A program made the position numbers and the translations under genes. A stretch of 64,000 nt of DNA from Polyangiaceae bacterium. Its GTDB lineage: Bacteria; Myxococcota_A; Polyangia; Polyangiales; Polyangiaceae. Shown piece by piece: positions 1 to 10,448 of the stretch. The notes below the pieces were generated by a model. It saw nothing but the letters and a program-made list of their open reading frames with translations, did not search any database and was not told where the DNA came from. Where the stretch lies: the NCBI GenBank assembly GCA_016715885.1, contig JADJXL010000010.1, positions 1 to 64,000 of the forward strand. Reading direction: 5' to 3'. Position 1 is the first letter of the stretch; each line of letters begins with the position of its first letter.

Positions 1-2355
1 TCCCGCCCAAGTTGACCATCGCCGGACGAATGTACCGACTCGAAGCCATCCGACGCGTCCGGCGGGCACTTGAAAACGGCTTCCGCCGCGCCCTCTTGGT
101 GCAAGCCACCGGCTACCAAGGAAAACCCGCGTCACCAACTTTCTTGTGCGGGCTACTCTGCGCGGCAGGGCCAAACGCATTCTCTTCTTGTGCGATCGCC
201 GCGGGTGCGCAAACAAGCCGACAACACCTTCAAGCGCTTCCACCCGGCGAACCCCGCGTCGTCATCGACGGCGAAGCGTCCCTCCGCCCGCGACAAGCGC
301 ATCACTTGGCCACCTATCCCGCCGTGGTGAAATGCTTACGCAGCTTCGATATCGGCTCCTCCGACCTGATCATCGCCGACGGATCCCACCGCAACATTTG
401 CCCGCGATCTCCGCGGGCTCTTCCTCTGTTTCGACGCCCTCAAGTAGGCCCCCACCGCGACGCCAGTCAAGTTCATCAATCAACGACACCTACAAGCTCT
501 TCCAATGCGAGCACAACGTTCCGACGGCCGAACTACGGCTACACAAAAAGGCATCGAATCGACGCCCCCCTACTTGGTGCCCTTCCGCGTGCGCGAGTTT
601 CAATCAAAGGATTCCGCAAAGAAGGCTTGAAGTATTCGCAAAAGACCGCCGATCAGCGCGAACAGCTCGAAGACCAAGACGAAAACGCCGCCGCCGTCGA
701 TTACGATCCCAACGACCTCGATCGCGACGTCTTCAACAAGACACGACCCGCAACGTTTGGCGCAGCTTGATGAACGGAGGCATCCGCGACGCCACCGGAT
801 CGCCGCATCGGCCAAAACCTTAGTCTTCGCGAAGTCACCTGCACGCCTTGCACGTTTGTTCAAGATCTTCAGAAAATTTACCCCAAGCTCGGCAGGACGT
901 TCTGCCGCGTCATCGACAACCAAGTCGCCTATGCCGATCAATTGATCGACGACTTCAAGCAAAAAGACCGCGAGCCCGTCATCGCCATTTCCGTCGACAT
1001 GCTCGATACCGGCATCAACGTCCCCGAAGTCATCAACCTCGTCTTTACCAAGGCCGTCAAGTCATTCGTCAAGTTCTGGCAAATAGTTGGTCGAGGCACA
1101 CGCTTGTGCCGGGATATCTTCCCGGTCCCGACAAGGATAAAACCGAATTTTGATATTAGATCACGAGGGCGCAATTTTTGGTTCTTCGAGGAGGTCTACA
1201 AGGAAAAGCAAGAAAGCGCGCAAAAGTCGCTCCTGCAGCGCCTCTTCGAAGCTCGAGTGGCCGTCGCGGAGGCCGCGATCGAGAAAATGAACGATCCCGT
1301 CTTTCAAGCGACCGTCGATTTGCTCGCGGCGGACATTCGCGACGTCATTGCCTCGAAAGCCATCGACGTGCGCGACAACCTCAAAGCCCTCGAGCTGCTC
1401 TCGGATCGTGATCGCCTTGCGCCATTCGATGCGGCCGTGAAGGCCGATTTGCGCTCGATCGCCGGGCCGCTCATGATGTGGCGCGACATTCGCGGCGAAG
1501 AAGACGCCTACCGATTCGATGTACTCGTCCGCACCTCGAAAAGCCGTCCTGAAGCAATCGCCGGGAAGATCGATTTGAAGGCGGCCGTGGAAGCCGAAGT
1601 CGCGCGGCTCATGAAAAACCAAATCCCGTCAAAGCCAAAGCCGCTTCCATTTTGGCCGTCGAGAGCAAAGAATTTTGGAAGCACGTCACGGTCCCCGAGC
1701 TCGGAGATTCGCCTGGATCCGCGCGGCATCATGAAGTTTCAGGCGCCCACGCGCACGACGCGCGTCGCGCCGCGCGTGTACGACGTCACCGATGGCGATA
1801 CCGCCGGCGTCGATTACACGACGAAGCTCGAAGGTTTGGATTTGATCGAATATCGCCAGCGCGTCGAAAAGGTCATTCGCGAGCATTTCGCGACCGATCC
1901 CGTTCTCCAGCGCATTCGCGCGGGAAAACGCGTCCCCGACGACGAGCTCGAGACGCTCGCCGCGCTCGTTTTGCGCGTGGACGACAAAGCCAACGTGAAA
2001 CGATTGGTGCAGCCCGATCAAAAGCAATCGCTGCTCGATGTCCTGCGGGGCCTCGTGGGGCTCGATGCCGACGCCGTGGACGCGGCGTTCACGGATTTCG
2101 TGCACAAGTATCCGCACATGTCGGCGCAGCAGCTTCGTTTCTCTTTGCAGGTCCTGAAAAACCACATCGCTCCAAATTGCGGCATCGACATCGGACGACT
2201 CGAACAGCCGCCCTTCACCAGCATTCACGCCGAGAGCATCTACGGCGTCTTCACGGAAGCACAGCAAGTCGACGGAAGTACTTGGCATCTTGGCGGCGTT
2301 CGAGGTACGTAGGGCGCCACCGAGCAACCCGCCGCCGGCGCTACAGGCATCATGA
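1..2355 (+). pseudogene. hsdR: Type I restriction endonuclease subunit R, 5'-truncated and frameshifted
   Basis: HsdR is the ATP-dependent translocase and nuclease subunit of type I restriction enzymes. The window opens inside the gene, so the N-terminal nuclease region is absent. Translating all three frames gives the helicase core in pieces: a Walker A region that should read ATGTGKT but reads ATGYQGKP (about 110-130), a DEAH-type box reading IIADGSH instead of DESH (about 375-390), and the motif V/VI segment VDMLDTGINVPEVINLVF then QIVGRGTRLCR (1000-1110). The long C-terminal frame from 942 is mostly clean. A further one-base shift near 2270 restores a natural end (DEVLGILAAFEV) with a stop at 2353-2355 that overlaps the hsdM ATG as ATGA. 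At least six frame changes plus altered catalytic motifs mean it is a pseudogene as read. Because the downstream part is well conserved, poor sequence at a contig edge is an equally good explanation. Confidence 0.85.
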
Positions 2356-3844
2356 TCACCGGAAAACTCCGCAGCGACATCGACACTTTGGGAAGAATTC
2401 TGGACCGGTGGGATCACGAACCCGCTCACCGTCATCGAACAGATTTCTTTTTGATGTTCTCCCGGCTGCTCGATGTGGCCGAAACCCGCAAGAAAAGCAA
2501 GCCGAGCGCACGAAAAAACCGTTCAAGCGCACGTTCGACGGCCCAGGACGACCCTCGGCGCTGGAAAAACTTCGCCAGAAAAAGCCGAAGACATGTTGTC
2601 CACCGTCAACGAGAAGGTGTTCAAACACTTTCGCGAGCTCAATGGCGGCACCACGTTCGGCGAATACATGGCCGATGCGCAGCTCTTGATTCAAAAGCCG
2701 AATCTTTTGGTATCGGCCGTGAACAAGATCGACGCGCTGCCCATTACCGAGGGCGATTCGAAGGGCGATCTTTACGAATACCTCTTGAGCAAGCTGACGA
2801 CGGCGGGCATCAATGGGCAATTTCGCACGCCGCGGCACATCATTCGCTTCATGGTGGACATGCTCGAACCGAAGCCCACGGAGACGATAGGCGATCCTGC
2901 GTGCGGCACGGCGGGGTTTCTCGTGGGTGTGATGCAATATTTGCTGGAAACGTATTCGTCACCGGCGGGGATATTGAAGGGTGAGGGCGGCGAGAAGGTG
3001 TACACGGGCGACAAGCTCGAGCCGTATCGGCAGCACATTCAGAACGACATGTTCCACGGATTCGATTTCGACAGCACGATGTTGCGCATCGCATCGATGA
3101 ACTTGATGCTGCACGGGGTGGACAATCCGGACATTCATTATCAGGACACGCTGTCCAATTCATTTCCGGAGAAGTTCGCGAAGCAAGCGCGGGACCATTT
3201 CGATGTGATTCTGGCGAATCCTCCGTTCAAGGGAGCCTGGATGCGGAGGACGTGCATCCGACGCTCACGCAGAAGGTGAAGACGAAGAAGACGGAGCTTT
3301 TGTTCGTGGCGCTGATCCGCGCATGTTGAAGAAGGCGGTCGGAGCGCGACGATCGTGCCGGATGGTGTTTTGTTTGGTTCGTCGAAGGGGCACGTGGCCT
3401 TGCGGCAATTGCTGGTGGAAGACAATCAGCTCGAGGCGGTGATATCGTTGCCGTCGGGTGTGTTCAAGCCGTACGCGGGGGTATCGACGGCGATCTTGGT
3501 GTTTACGAAGGGTGGGAAAACGGATCACGTCTTCTTTTACGACGTGGAGGCGGATGGGTATTCGCTGGACGACAAGCGTGACCCGGTGAAAGACAATGAT
3601 TTGCCTGCGGCGCTCGAGGCGGTGGAGGAAGCGATGCGAGCAGGACAAGGATCGCACGGCGAAGCATTTCATGGTGCCGGTTGGGGAGATACGGGAGAAG
3701 AATTTTGATTTGTCGATCAATCGGTACAAGGAGGCGGTGCACGAGGAGGTGAAGTACGATCCGCCGAAAGAGATATTGAAGCGGTTGCGTGCGCTGGAGA
3801 AGGAGATCGCGAAGGATTTGGGGGAATTGGAGGGGATGCTTTAA
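2352..3844 (+). pseudogene. hsdM: Type I DNA methyltransferase subunit M, frameshifted
   Basis: HsdM is the adenine methyltransferase of the HsdR2M2S complex. The start [12 protein letters not shown] overlaps the hsdR stop and matches the HsdM N-terminal domain. The frame changes near 2390 and 2450, again near 2500 (entering the long clean stretch from AEDMLSTVNEKVF), near 3240 and 3330, and near 3640. Recognisable motifs are the SAM-binding motif I GDPACGTAGFL (about 2888-2925) and the catalytic motif IV ILANPPFKG (about 3208-3235). The last frame ends LGELEGML with TAA at 3842-3844, sharing one base with the hsdS ATG, so translation of the three genes is coupled. All catalytic motifs survive, which argues that the shifts are small indels, possibly sequencing errors, and not old decay. 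Confidence 0.85.
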
Positions 3845-5109
3845 TGAAGCGTTGGCCTTCGCGACCGCTTGCACAATGCGGTCGTTTGCTTTCCGGCGGC
3901 ACGCCGAGCAAGAGTAATCCCGACTTTTGGGGTGGATCGCTTCCGTGGTTCAGCTCAAAGGAAATCAGGAGTTTCGAGTTATCTGAAGCGGAACTCAACG
4001 TGACGGAGCTGGGCGCGCAAAACGGGACGAATTTGATTCCGCCTGGCACTGTGCTCTTCGTTGTTCGCGGCATGAGTCTCGCGAAGGAATTTCGCGTAGG
4101 CGTTACGACCGTGCCTGCCACATTCAATCAAGATGTCAAGGCAATCGTCCCTTCAGCAGATGTCGATTCGCGTTATCTCACACGGTGCCTGATGTGGCTC
4201 GAGCCGATGGTCTTATCGCAAGCCGAAGAGTCCTCACACGGCACGAAACGGCTGCCATCGCATATCTTCGAGGAATTACCCATTCCCCTCCCTCCCCTCC
4301 CCGAACAACGCCGCATTGCCGACATCCTCGACAAGGCCGACGCCATTCGTCGCAAGCGCAAGGAGGCGATCACGCTGACCGAGGATCTGCTGCGCTCGGC
4401 GTTTTTGGAGATGGTTGGGCCACGAGCGCCAGGCTACAACGAGTGGCCGGAGTATCGGCTCGAGCAACTCGCAGCGTCCATTCCGAACGCGATGAGAACC
4501 GGACCTTTCGGGAGCGATCTTCGACATTCTGAATTCGTGGATAGCGGTATTGCTGTACTCGGGATTGACAACGCGGTCAAAAATCGGTTTACTTGGGGTG
4601 AACGTCGTTATATTACGCCCCAAAAGTACGAATCGCTAAAACGGTACACGGTGCGACCAAACGACGTAATCGTGACCATTATGGGAACGACAGGCCGGTC
4701 TGCGGTCGTACCCGAAGATATTCCGACGGCCATTACGTCGAAGCACCTCGCGACGCTGTCACTTAATCGTGACTTGGTAGAGCCAGAATTCATTGCGCAA
4801 GCTTTGCATGAACATCCCGGCGTCGTTGCGCAAATCGAACAGGCAAACAGAGGTGCGATAATGAGCGGCTTGAACCTCGGAATCATCAGAGCGCTTACGG
4901 TACGACTTCCCCCGCTCGACGTGCAGCGTCGCTTTGCAATGTTTACTGCGAAGACTCGCAAGCTAGCTCAAGACAATGACTGTGGGCTCGTCGTATCAGA
5001 CCACCTCTTCTCCTCCCTCGTCGACCGAGCCTTTCGTGGCGAGCTCACCGCGCCCAGCGCTTCCAAGAAGAAGCAGCTCGACATGTTCGATGCCCTCGGC
5101 GGCGAGTGA
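3844..5109 (+). CDS. hsdS: Type I restriction-modification specificity subunit S
   Basis: HsdS chooses the bipartite DNA target of the type I enzyme. The 421-residue frame is intact and of typical length. It contains two target-recognition domains: the first begins with the usual LSGGTPSKSNPDFWGG segment (residues about 17-32), the second spans about 200-370 (MRTGPFGSDL then AVLGIDNAV). The first is followed by the conserved helical spacer LPPLPEQRRIADILDKADAI (about 148-170), the second by the related VRLPPLDVQRRFAMFTAKTR. The C-terminus (FRGELTAPSASKKKQLDMFD) is typical. The start overlaps the hsdM stop by one base (TAATG). It is the only unbroken gene of the operon. The second-domain spacer diverges from the first, as in most HsdS proteins with two unlike half-sites. 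Confidence 0.93.
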   Translation: MKRWPSRPLAQCGRLLSGGTPSKSNPDFWGGSLPWFSSKEIRSFELSEAELNVTELGAQNGTNLIPPGTVLFVVRGMSLAKEFRVGVTTVPATFNQDVKAIVPSADVDSRYLTRCLMWLEPMVLSQAEESSHGTKRLPSHIFEELPIPLPPLPEQRRIADILDKADAIRRKRKEAITLTEDLLRSAFLEMVGPRAPGYNEWPEYRLEQLAASIPNAMRTGPFGSDLRHSEFVDSGIAVLGIDNAVKNRFTWGERRYITPQKYESLKRYTVRPNDVIVTIMGTTGRSAVVPEDIPTAITSKHLATLSLNRDLVEPEFIAQALHEHPGVVAQIEQANRGAIMSGLNLGIIRALTVRLPPLDVQRRFAMFTAKTRKLAQDNDCGLVVSDHLFSSLVDRAFRGELTAPSASKKKQLDMFDALGGE

Positions 5110-5116
5110 AAACGCC

Positions 5117-5335
5117 ACCTCGGCCGCCCAGACGCCCTTCGTACGCCTGCTCGAGGCCACCTGGCCCGCCAGACGCCCTTCGTACGCCTGCTCGAGGCCT
5201 CCTCGGCCGCCCAGACGCCCTTCGTACGACTGCTCGAGGCCACCTCGGCCCCCAAGTCCAGCTTCAGCGGAACTGCGAAGCGCTCCTGGGCTGCCGAGTG
5301 CAGCTTCAGCGGAACTGCGAAGCCCTCCTGGGCGG
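5117..5335. repeat. Tandem degenerate repeats downstream of hsdS
   Basis: Directly after the hsdS stop there are about three copies of a unit of roughly 37-39 bp built around CGCCCTTCGTACGCCTGCTC. These are followed by two copies of a related unit of about 42 bp containing TCCAGCTTCAGCGGAACTGC. No credible gene is seen on either strand between 5110 and 5590. In one frame the first units would read TPFVRLLEA repeated, in another SYACSRPP, but there is no start signal and the frames are open only because of composition. The block resembles other tandem-repeat clusters found next to genes in this window. Confidence 0.7.
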
Positions 5336-5589
5336 CCAAGATGGTCATGCGCAACGCGGCGGAGGGCTCCTCGGCGACGTGGAGGCTCAACGCGAGCTGC
5401 GGAGGCGGCATCGAGGGTGCCGCCGAGGTTCGCGCATCTCCTGACTTGCCTGCGGTCGTCCGAGCCGTCAGCCCCGCACGCCGGAACGAGTTCACCGACG
5501 CCCGAGCCGCGACTCCGGCATTGCAAATGCCGACCGAGCTTTGGGCGTGGGGTGCAGTCGTCGCATCTCAGCCCTTGACGATCTGGCCC

Positions 5590-6501
5590 ATGCAATGTTG
5601 GAATGGCTTGGTGAACCCTTTCCTCTATCGGCTCATCGCTCGTGCTGGCTTGCTCCGCATGCCCTGCGCGACCGCGGTCTGCATGCTCGTCGCCGCGGTG
5701 ATCTTTAGCTGCGGCGCTGGTCCTGCTGATGACCCGACCACCTGCTATACAGAGGTCCTCGTAAGGCCCGATTGGAAACCCATCGACGGCGACAAGCCGA
5801 CCATGGCCAAGCTTGGCCATGAGGCGATGGAGGCGATTGGATACGAGGAAATCATCAATCGCGCGGAGGACGCGGGCTGGGTAAAAACGGTACGTATTGA
5901 TCAAGCTCAAACGCCAGCCCGCAAAGTGCTCATTGCCGACGGCACCGCGGTAGCTGCAGACCAGTTGATCAAGGTATTCACGAGATATGCGTTCGCCGCG
6001 GGCGTGACGTCGCAAGCGGACTCCCCCGTCCCCGGCCCAGCGGATGCGGTGGCAGTGGGAATTTTGGTAATCGGGCTCATCCATGTGGGTATTCTGAAAA
6101 CCGAGGAGATCCTTGCCGCCCAGCAAGCTCAGGCCACCACCGCGGCCGGCGCCACTGTGGGCGCCGCTGCTGCTGCTGCCACTCCGACCGCCAAACCCAC
6201 CACGACGACGACGGCCCCGCCGTTGCCACTTGGCCAGACGCGAGAAAGTTGTCCGCCATGCAAAACTGTCAGCGGTCGAATCGTGCCGGTTGGCACGATG
6301 AGCTATCGGCCTTTGGATACACCGGCCAAGCCCCAACATGGCGTCATAGGACCACATTACAACATCTACAGAGCGAACCAAGCGCCGAGTACCTCACCGC
6401 TGCCATGCAGATGCTTCTGGCAGCCGATAGGCGCTGTATCGCCTGCGGACTTGTCAATCGATGCTATCCCGATAGAACCGTTCGCGAACCCTGGGGGTTG
6501 A
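5590..6501 (+). CDS. Putative lipoprotein toxin with C-terminal CPPC...GPHYNIY...CFW domain
   Basis: A basic N-terminus (RLIARAGLLR) leads into a hydrophobic stretch ending AAVIFSC, a plausible lipobox, so export and lipidation are likely. GTG 5611 or ATG 5659 are alternative starts. The middle (residues about 50-150) is unremarkable, with one short hydrophobic segment (AVAVGILVIGLIHVGIL). A low-complexity Ala/Thr/Pro hinge (about 180-215) precedes a C-terminal domain with SCPPCKT, then GPHYNIYRANQ and PCRCFWQP. That Cys/His arrangement recalls C-terminal toxin tips of polymorphic toxins, but I cannot name the family with certainty. The next gene starts 11 bases downstream and looks like its immunity partner. 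Toxin status is inferred from lipoprotein leader, hinge, compact C-terminal domain and neighbour. Enzymatic activity is unknown. Confidence 0.6.
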   Translation: MQCWNGLVNPFLYRLIARAGLLRMPCATAVCMLVAAVIFSCGAGPADDPTTCYTEVLVRPDWKPIDGDKPTMAKLGHEAMEAIGYEEIINRAEDAGWVKTVRIDQAQTPARKVLIADGTAVAADQLIKVFTRYAFAAGVTSQADSPVPGPADAVAVGILVIGLIHVGILKTEEILAAQQAQATTAAGATVGAAAAAATPTAKPTTTTTAPPLPLGQTRESCPPCKTVSGRIVPVGTMSYRPLDTPAKPQHGVIGPHYNIYRANQAPSTSPLPCRCFWQPIGAVSPADLSIDAIPIEPFANPGG

Positions 6502-6512
6502 GTGAGGACTGA

Positions 6513-6740
6513 ATGAAATACCCCGACGGACAAGAAGTCAAGTTAGGTGATAGAGTCAAACTCGGTCAGGATGACGGAGGTGTCGTCCTCTGTTCAATCG
6601 ATACTGGCGAATACAGCGACGAACATTCGGAAGCTCAATGGGGCTATCTAAAAAAAGGCGTGATGATTGATTTTCCGAAATACGGACTGATCCATTTCGA
6701 AGAACCAGATCCGGATCTTCAACTGATTGCGCGCAAGTAG
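6513..6740 (+). CDS. Small immunity-like protein (75 aa)
   Basis: This short acidic protein begins MKYPDGQEVKLGDRVKL and contains GVVLCSIDTGEYS, WGYLKKGVMIDFPKYG and a terminal LIHFEEPDPDLQLIARK. I recognise this as a widespread small family often found immediately 3' of polymorphic-toxin-like genes, with an SH3-like 'property of the medium' pattern (GDRVKL...GVV). The start is preceded by GTGAGGAC, giving a fair Shine-Dalgarno, and lies 11 bases after the preceding stop, so the two are probably co-transcribed. The likely role is to neutralise the preceding toxin. That role is inferred from synteny, not shown. It ends 30 bases before homology to the degenerate sitA copy on the opposite strand begins. 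Confidence 0.6.
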   Translation: MKYPDGQEVKLGDRVKLGQDDGGVVLCSIDTGEYSDEHSEAQWGYLKKGVMIDFPKYGLIHFEEPDPDLQLIARK

Positions 6741-6770
6741 TAACGCCGCGCCCGAGCGTCATCGAGAGCC

Positions 6771-7709
6771 GTGGCTTCCCACCCCGCTGTGAAGATTTGC
6801 GCCCGCGAGTACGGCAGGATCGTTCCAGCGTCCCGAAGCGACATCGCCATGGCCATGCCGTACGACTCGACAATCTCCCCCTGCAGTGCCTTGTCCAGTT
6901 GGGCTTTTGTAGGATCTTTTGGCAGCTCTTCCGCGATTTCCCTTGACAAGACCTTCGGATCCAAGATGCCGGCTACTTTCTTCTGGCTGAGCGCCCTCGT
7001 GACCGTCTCGATGAACTCCTTACCCGACTTGAACGGGATCCCGATGATCGCGAACGTACCCGCGGCCGCCTGAAGGAGTAACAAATCCGGCCCACCAGCG
7101 TTTTTCCCTGGCGGTATCCCGAAGCGCGAGCCGTTCGGATCCTCGAGCGAACCCGACGTGTCACCCGGTCTCGACGCCTCGAGTGTATTCAGATTTGCTG
7201 GGTGTCCACTGCTTTTTTCTTTTGTCGTCCAAAATGTACGCCCATTCGGTGACCTGTACGAGACGCCCCTGGGCGTCGATATAAGGCTTGGGAACCTGTG
7301 GAGGGCGCACGCACACGTGCACGCGTACCGGCTCCTTCTTTTTGCCTTGCGCCGGTGCCGCGAAGAACCGCGGATCGCCACGACCAACCGATTGCTCGGC
7401 AACCGTGACGTCACGTAGCTCGATCCCGTGAAAAAACTCCGCTGCATCCGCCAAGAACCGCACGGGTTTCGCGCAGGTCAAACCGTACTCCGGCGGCATT
7501 CTCGATATGCTCGATCGGGGTGCGTCGGGGTCGTATTACGCCCATAGATTCACGCCCTCGGGACATCGAGCGGTTTGTCGCAAATATGCACGACGTCCGC
7601 GCGGGGATTGCTCCATTGGAGGTCGCCCATTGTGAGGGCAACCGGCGCTGCATAGCAGCAGCAATGCGCACATGAATTGCAAGAACGGTGGCAGGTGGTG
7701 CTTCGGCAT
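6771..7709 (-). pseudogene. SitA-like lipoprotein toxin, internally deleted and lacking its toxin tip
   Basis: The 5' end (7709 downward) matches the leader of the other copies (MPKHHLPPFLQF...LLLCSAGC) but shifts frame at the lipobox. About 100 bp is missing near 7535, where the text jumps from the region of DPDAPR to the VDVPE region. A second deletion joins VETG directly to DTSGSLEDPNGSR near 7155, removing the NGQTTST linker. The delivery segment is then readable (AAAGTFAIIGIPFKSGKEF) and is closest to the copy at 14999-16645 (PTKAQLDKALQGEIVESYG). Homology stops after IFTAGWE near 6771. The QAHH nuclease tip found in the other copies is absent and the frame runs on to a stop at 6719 inside the opposite-strand immunity gene. 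It is a decapitated end member of the array. Confidence 0.8.
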
Positions 7710-7778
7710 ACGGCGAGGACAACAGCATGCGTCTGGCGGGTCAAGGCATTCGTTGCGAGGTGCTGGTCCAGGCCGTCG

Positions 7779-8673
7779 TCACCGCTCGATGGTCACCGGC
7801 GTCCATTCGAACGTTTTCACGCCGGCTTCGCGGAAAATGTTCATCACTTTGGGCGTGACGAGGACGTAGGGCGACGGACGCTTCTCGCCAAATCCTTTTT
7901 CCTTGTTTTCGGGCCAAAACTCGCCAAACCATTCCCACGTCAGGTTGAAGTCTTGCATGCCGACCAGATCCTCTTCGCGGTAGGCCTGCTTGGGGAAAAT
8001 CATGCGCCCTCCCCGCCGACAAACCTTGCAAAGATACTGCTCGTCTTCCGCCGTGAGCTCCCCGCGCGTGGGTGGCATCGTGTGTTCGATGAGGATTTGG
8101 TCGCGGGCCACGCTGGTCCATTTGTCGTTTTTCAATCGTGCCCGAACGTCGCCAAACGAGATTCCCGTGATGCGGGCGTCTTTCAGCTTCTTGACCATGC
8201 CGCCGTCGACGAGGATGTGGCCCTGCCAGCTACCGATCGCCCGATGCTTCCGGATCCTACTCAAATAGTCGCCATCGACGTACAGTACCGATGGTTTGTA
8301 CCGCTCCCGCGCCGCAGTTGGCGCACGCTGCGCTCATATCATACTTGGTACCGCCTCGCAGGGACACGTGAAAGCTATTCTTGATATCCGCCGACATCAA
8401 CAATAGTCGCGCACTTTGGCGGTCTTCCTCGGAGTATTCGATGAACGAGCACATGTCGAACTGCTCGCCGTAATGCTGGAGCAGCGCGATCACCTTGGCG
8501 ATACGAGGGTCTCTGTCATCCAGTTCAAGCCGTACGGTAACGCGCCGATAATTCAGGACCGTGTAGTCATGTATGTTCGCAACTTCCGCGCCGCAACCTG
8601 CAGGACCAAGGATCGCCGAGGCATCGCCCGGAAGGCGTTCGGCATCGAAACTGATCTGGATTTTCTTCTTCAT
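7779..8673 (-). pseudogene. SitI-like double-CXXC immunity protein, one frameshift
   Basis: The gene begins MKKKIQISFDAERLPGDAS and runs to CANCGAGAVQT, where a one-base shift near 8275 moves the rest into another frame (SRIRKHRAIGSW...FEWTPVTIER). The repaired product would be about 298 residues. It has the paired cysteine motifs CANCG and CKVCR of the Myxococcus double-CXXCG paralogous family (which I recall as SitI6-like immunity proteins). The first 100 residues differ strongly from the sister copies, while the last 130 are nearly identical to those of the copy at 10449-11345. It lies 33 bp after the toxin gene at 8707-10378 and is presumably its cognate antidote. Confidence 0.75.
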
Positions 8674-8706
8674 GGCTTTTCCGTGTTCTGCAACGTACCG
8701 TCCGAG

Positions 8707-10378
8707 TCATGGGAAGTAAGACTCAATCGCCTTGAGCCATGAGGGGTATGGAGCGTACACCTTTTGGTAGATCGCCCACAACTGTTGCTGGTCCGGGTAC
8801 TTTTTGCCGGTTCCTGCCAGGACCGTTGCTCGAGCTTCCTCCAGCGCCTTCGTAACCGCCTTGTGCTCCGCTTCCGAGAGGACGATGGCCGGGACATCGT
8901 CGATCGCTTTCCCCAGTTTGAAGACCTTGTCCCCCATGTCAACTTCCAGGATATGATGCGCCTGGAACTTCCCTTCCCATCCCCTCGTGAAGATCTTGGC
9001 CCGCGAATACGGCAGAATCACAGCCGCATCCCGAAGCGATGGCGCCATGGCTTTGCCAAATGACTCGAGGGCTTCGAAGGGCTTCGTGTTGCCCTGCTTC
9101 AGCGCCGCGATGGCTTTGTCTATTACGGCTTGCTCGGGCTCGTGCGCCAACTGCTCCGCGATTTCCCTTGACAAGACCTTCGGATCCAAGATGCCGGCTA
9201 CTTTCTTCTGGCTGAGCGCCCTCGTGACCGTGTCGATGAACTCCTTACCCGACTTGAACGGGATCCCGATGACCGCGAACGTACCCGCGGCCGCCTGAAG
9301 GAGCAACAAATCCGGCCCGCCAGCGTTTTTCCCGGACGGTATCCCGTACCGCGAGCCGTTCGGATCCTTCAGCGAACCCGATGTGTCGCCCGAGGCCAAC
9401 GCGCCGGCGATGGCCAAGTTGCGCGAGAGCACTTGCAAGAAGTTCAGTGGCGGCCCGTTGCCGTCCGGGCCCGATGTCGACGTGGTTTGCCCGTCGCCTT
9501 TCTTGGGACTTGCCGGGTTTGCCGCAGTCGTCGACGTCGTTTGGCCGTTGCCCGTGCCCGTCGACGTCGTTTGGCCGTTGCCTTGCTTGGAGTCGCCCTG
9601 CGCCGCTTCCCTGGCCGCAGTGACCTCGGCCAGGTTTCCCGTACCCGCGACCCGGTCGTACGGCTTGGGGGCCGGTTTCTTCGGACAGCGCAATCTTGTG
9701 TTTTTGCCGAAATAGTACACAGACTCTGGAGGCGCACTTGCATCGAAGACGAAGATGATGTCAGCGTTTGCGGCTTCTTGCGCGAAAGCCGATTCTTGTT
9801 CGCGCGGGAATAATGTCTTTTTATCCTTGTCTCCCCAGAAATTTGCCCACTGACCGACCTTGTTCGAAACCCCCGGCTGACGCACGCATACGTGCACGCG
9901 CGGGGGCGCCGTCTTCTTGCGGGGCTTGCTGCCTTGCGCCGGTGCCGCGAAGAACCGCGGATCGCCACGACCACCCGACTCCTCGGCGACCGTGACCTCA
10001 GGTGGCTCGATCCCGTGAAAAACTCCGCTGGATCCGCCAAGAACCGCACCGGTTTCGCGCAGGTCAAACCGTACTCCGGCGGCATTCTCGATATGCTCGA
10101 TCGGGGTGCGTCGGGGTCGTATTCAAAAACACATCCGCACGGTGCGCAAACCACCTCAATTCAGCGGGATCCTCGCCCGTGACGAGCTGTCCCGTCTCCG
10201 AATTGAATGCCCACAGATTCACGTCCTCGGGGACATCGAGCGGTTTGTCGCAAATATGCACGACGTCCGCGCGGGGATTGCTCCATTGGAGGTCGCCCAT
10301 TGTGAGGCAACCGGCGCCGCATAGCAGCAGCAATGCGCACACGAATTGCAAGAACGGTGGCAGGTGGTGCTTCGGCAT
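8707..10378 (-). pseudogene. SitA-like polymorphic lipoprotein toxin, two frameshifts
   Basis: Leader MPKHHLPPFLQFVCALLLLC with lipobox CGAGC, then the conserved N-terminal domain (DLQWSNPRADVVHICDKPLD). Frame changes near 10125 and 10020 split it, after which a long clean frame carries VHVCVRQPGVSNKVGQW to the end. Next come an NGQTTST-rich linker, the conserved LLLLQAAAGTFAVIGIPFKSG delivery segment, and a C-terminal tip with FQAHHILEVD and DVPAIVLSEAEHKAV, which looks like an HNH-superfamily nuclease fold. In Myxococcus such lipoproteins are passed between cells by outer-membrane exchange and kill siblings lacking the matching immunity protein. That role is inferred here. Its DNA is nearly identical to the 11374-13054 copy except for the tip, and its immunity gene follows by 33 bp. 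Confidence 0.8.
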
Positions 10379-10448
10379 ACGGCGAGCACAACAACATGCG
10401 TCAGGCGGGTCAAGGCATTCGTTGGCGAGGTGCTGGTCCAGGCCGTCG

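Noticed and set aside
4996..6381. 461-residue minus-strand frame
   Set aside because: Antisense to hsdS end, tandem repeats and the lipoprotein toxin; no start signal or recognisable domain.
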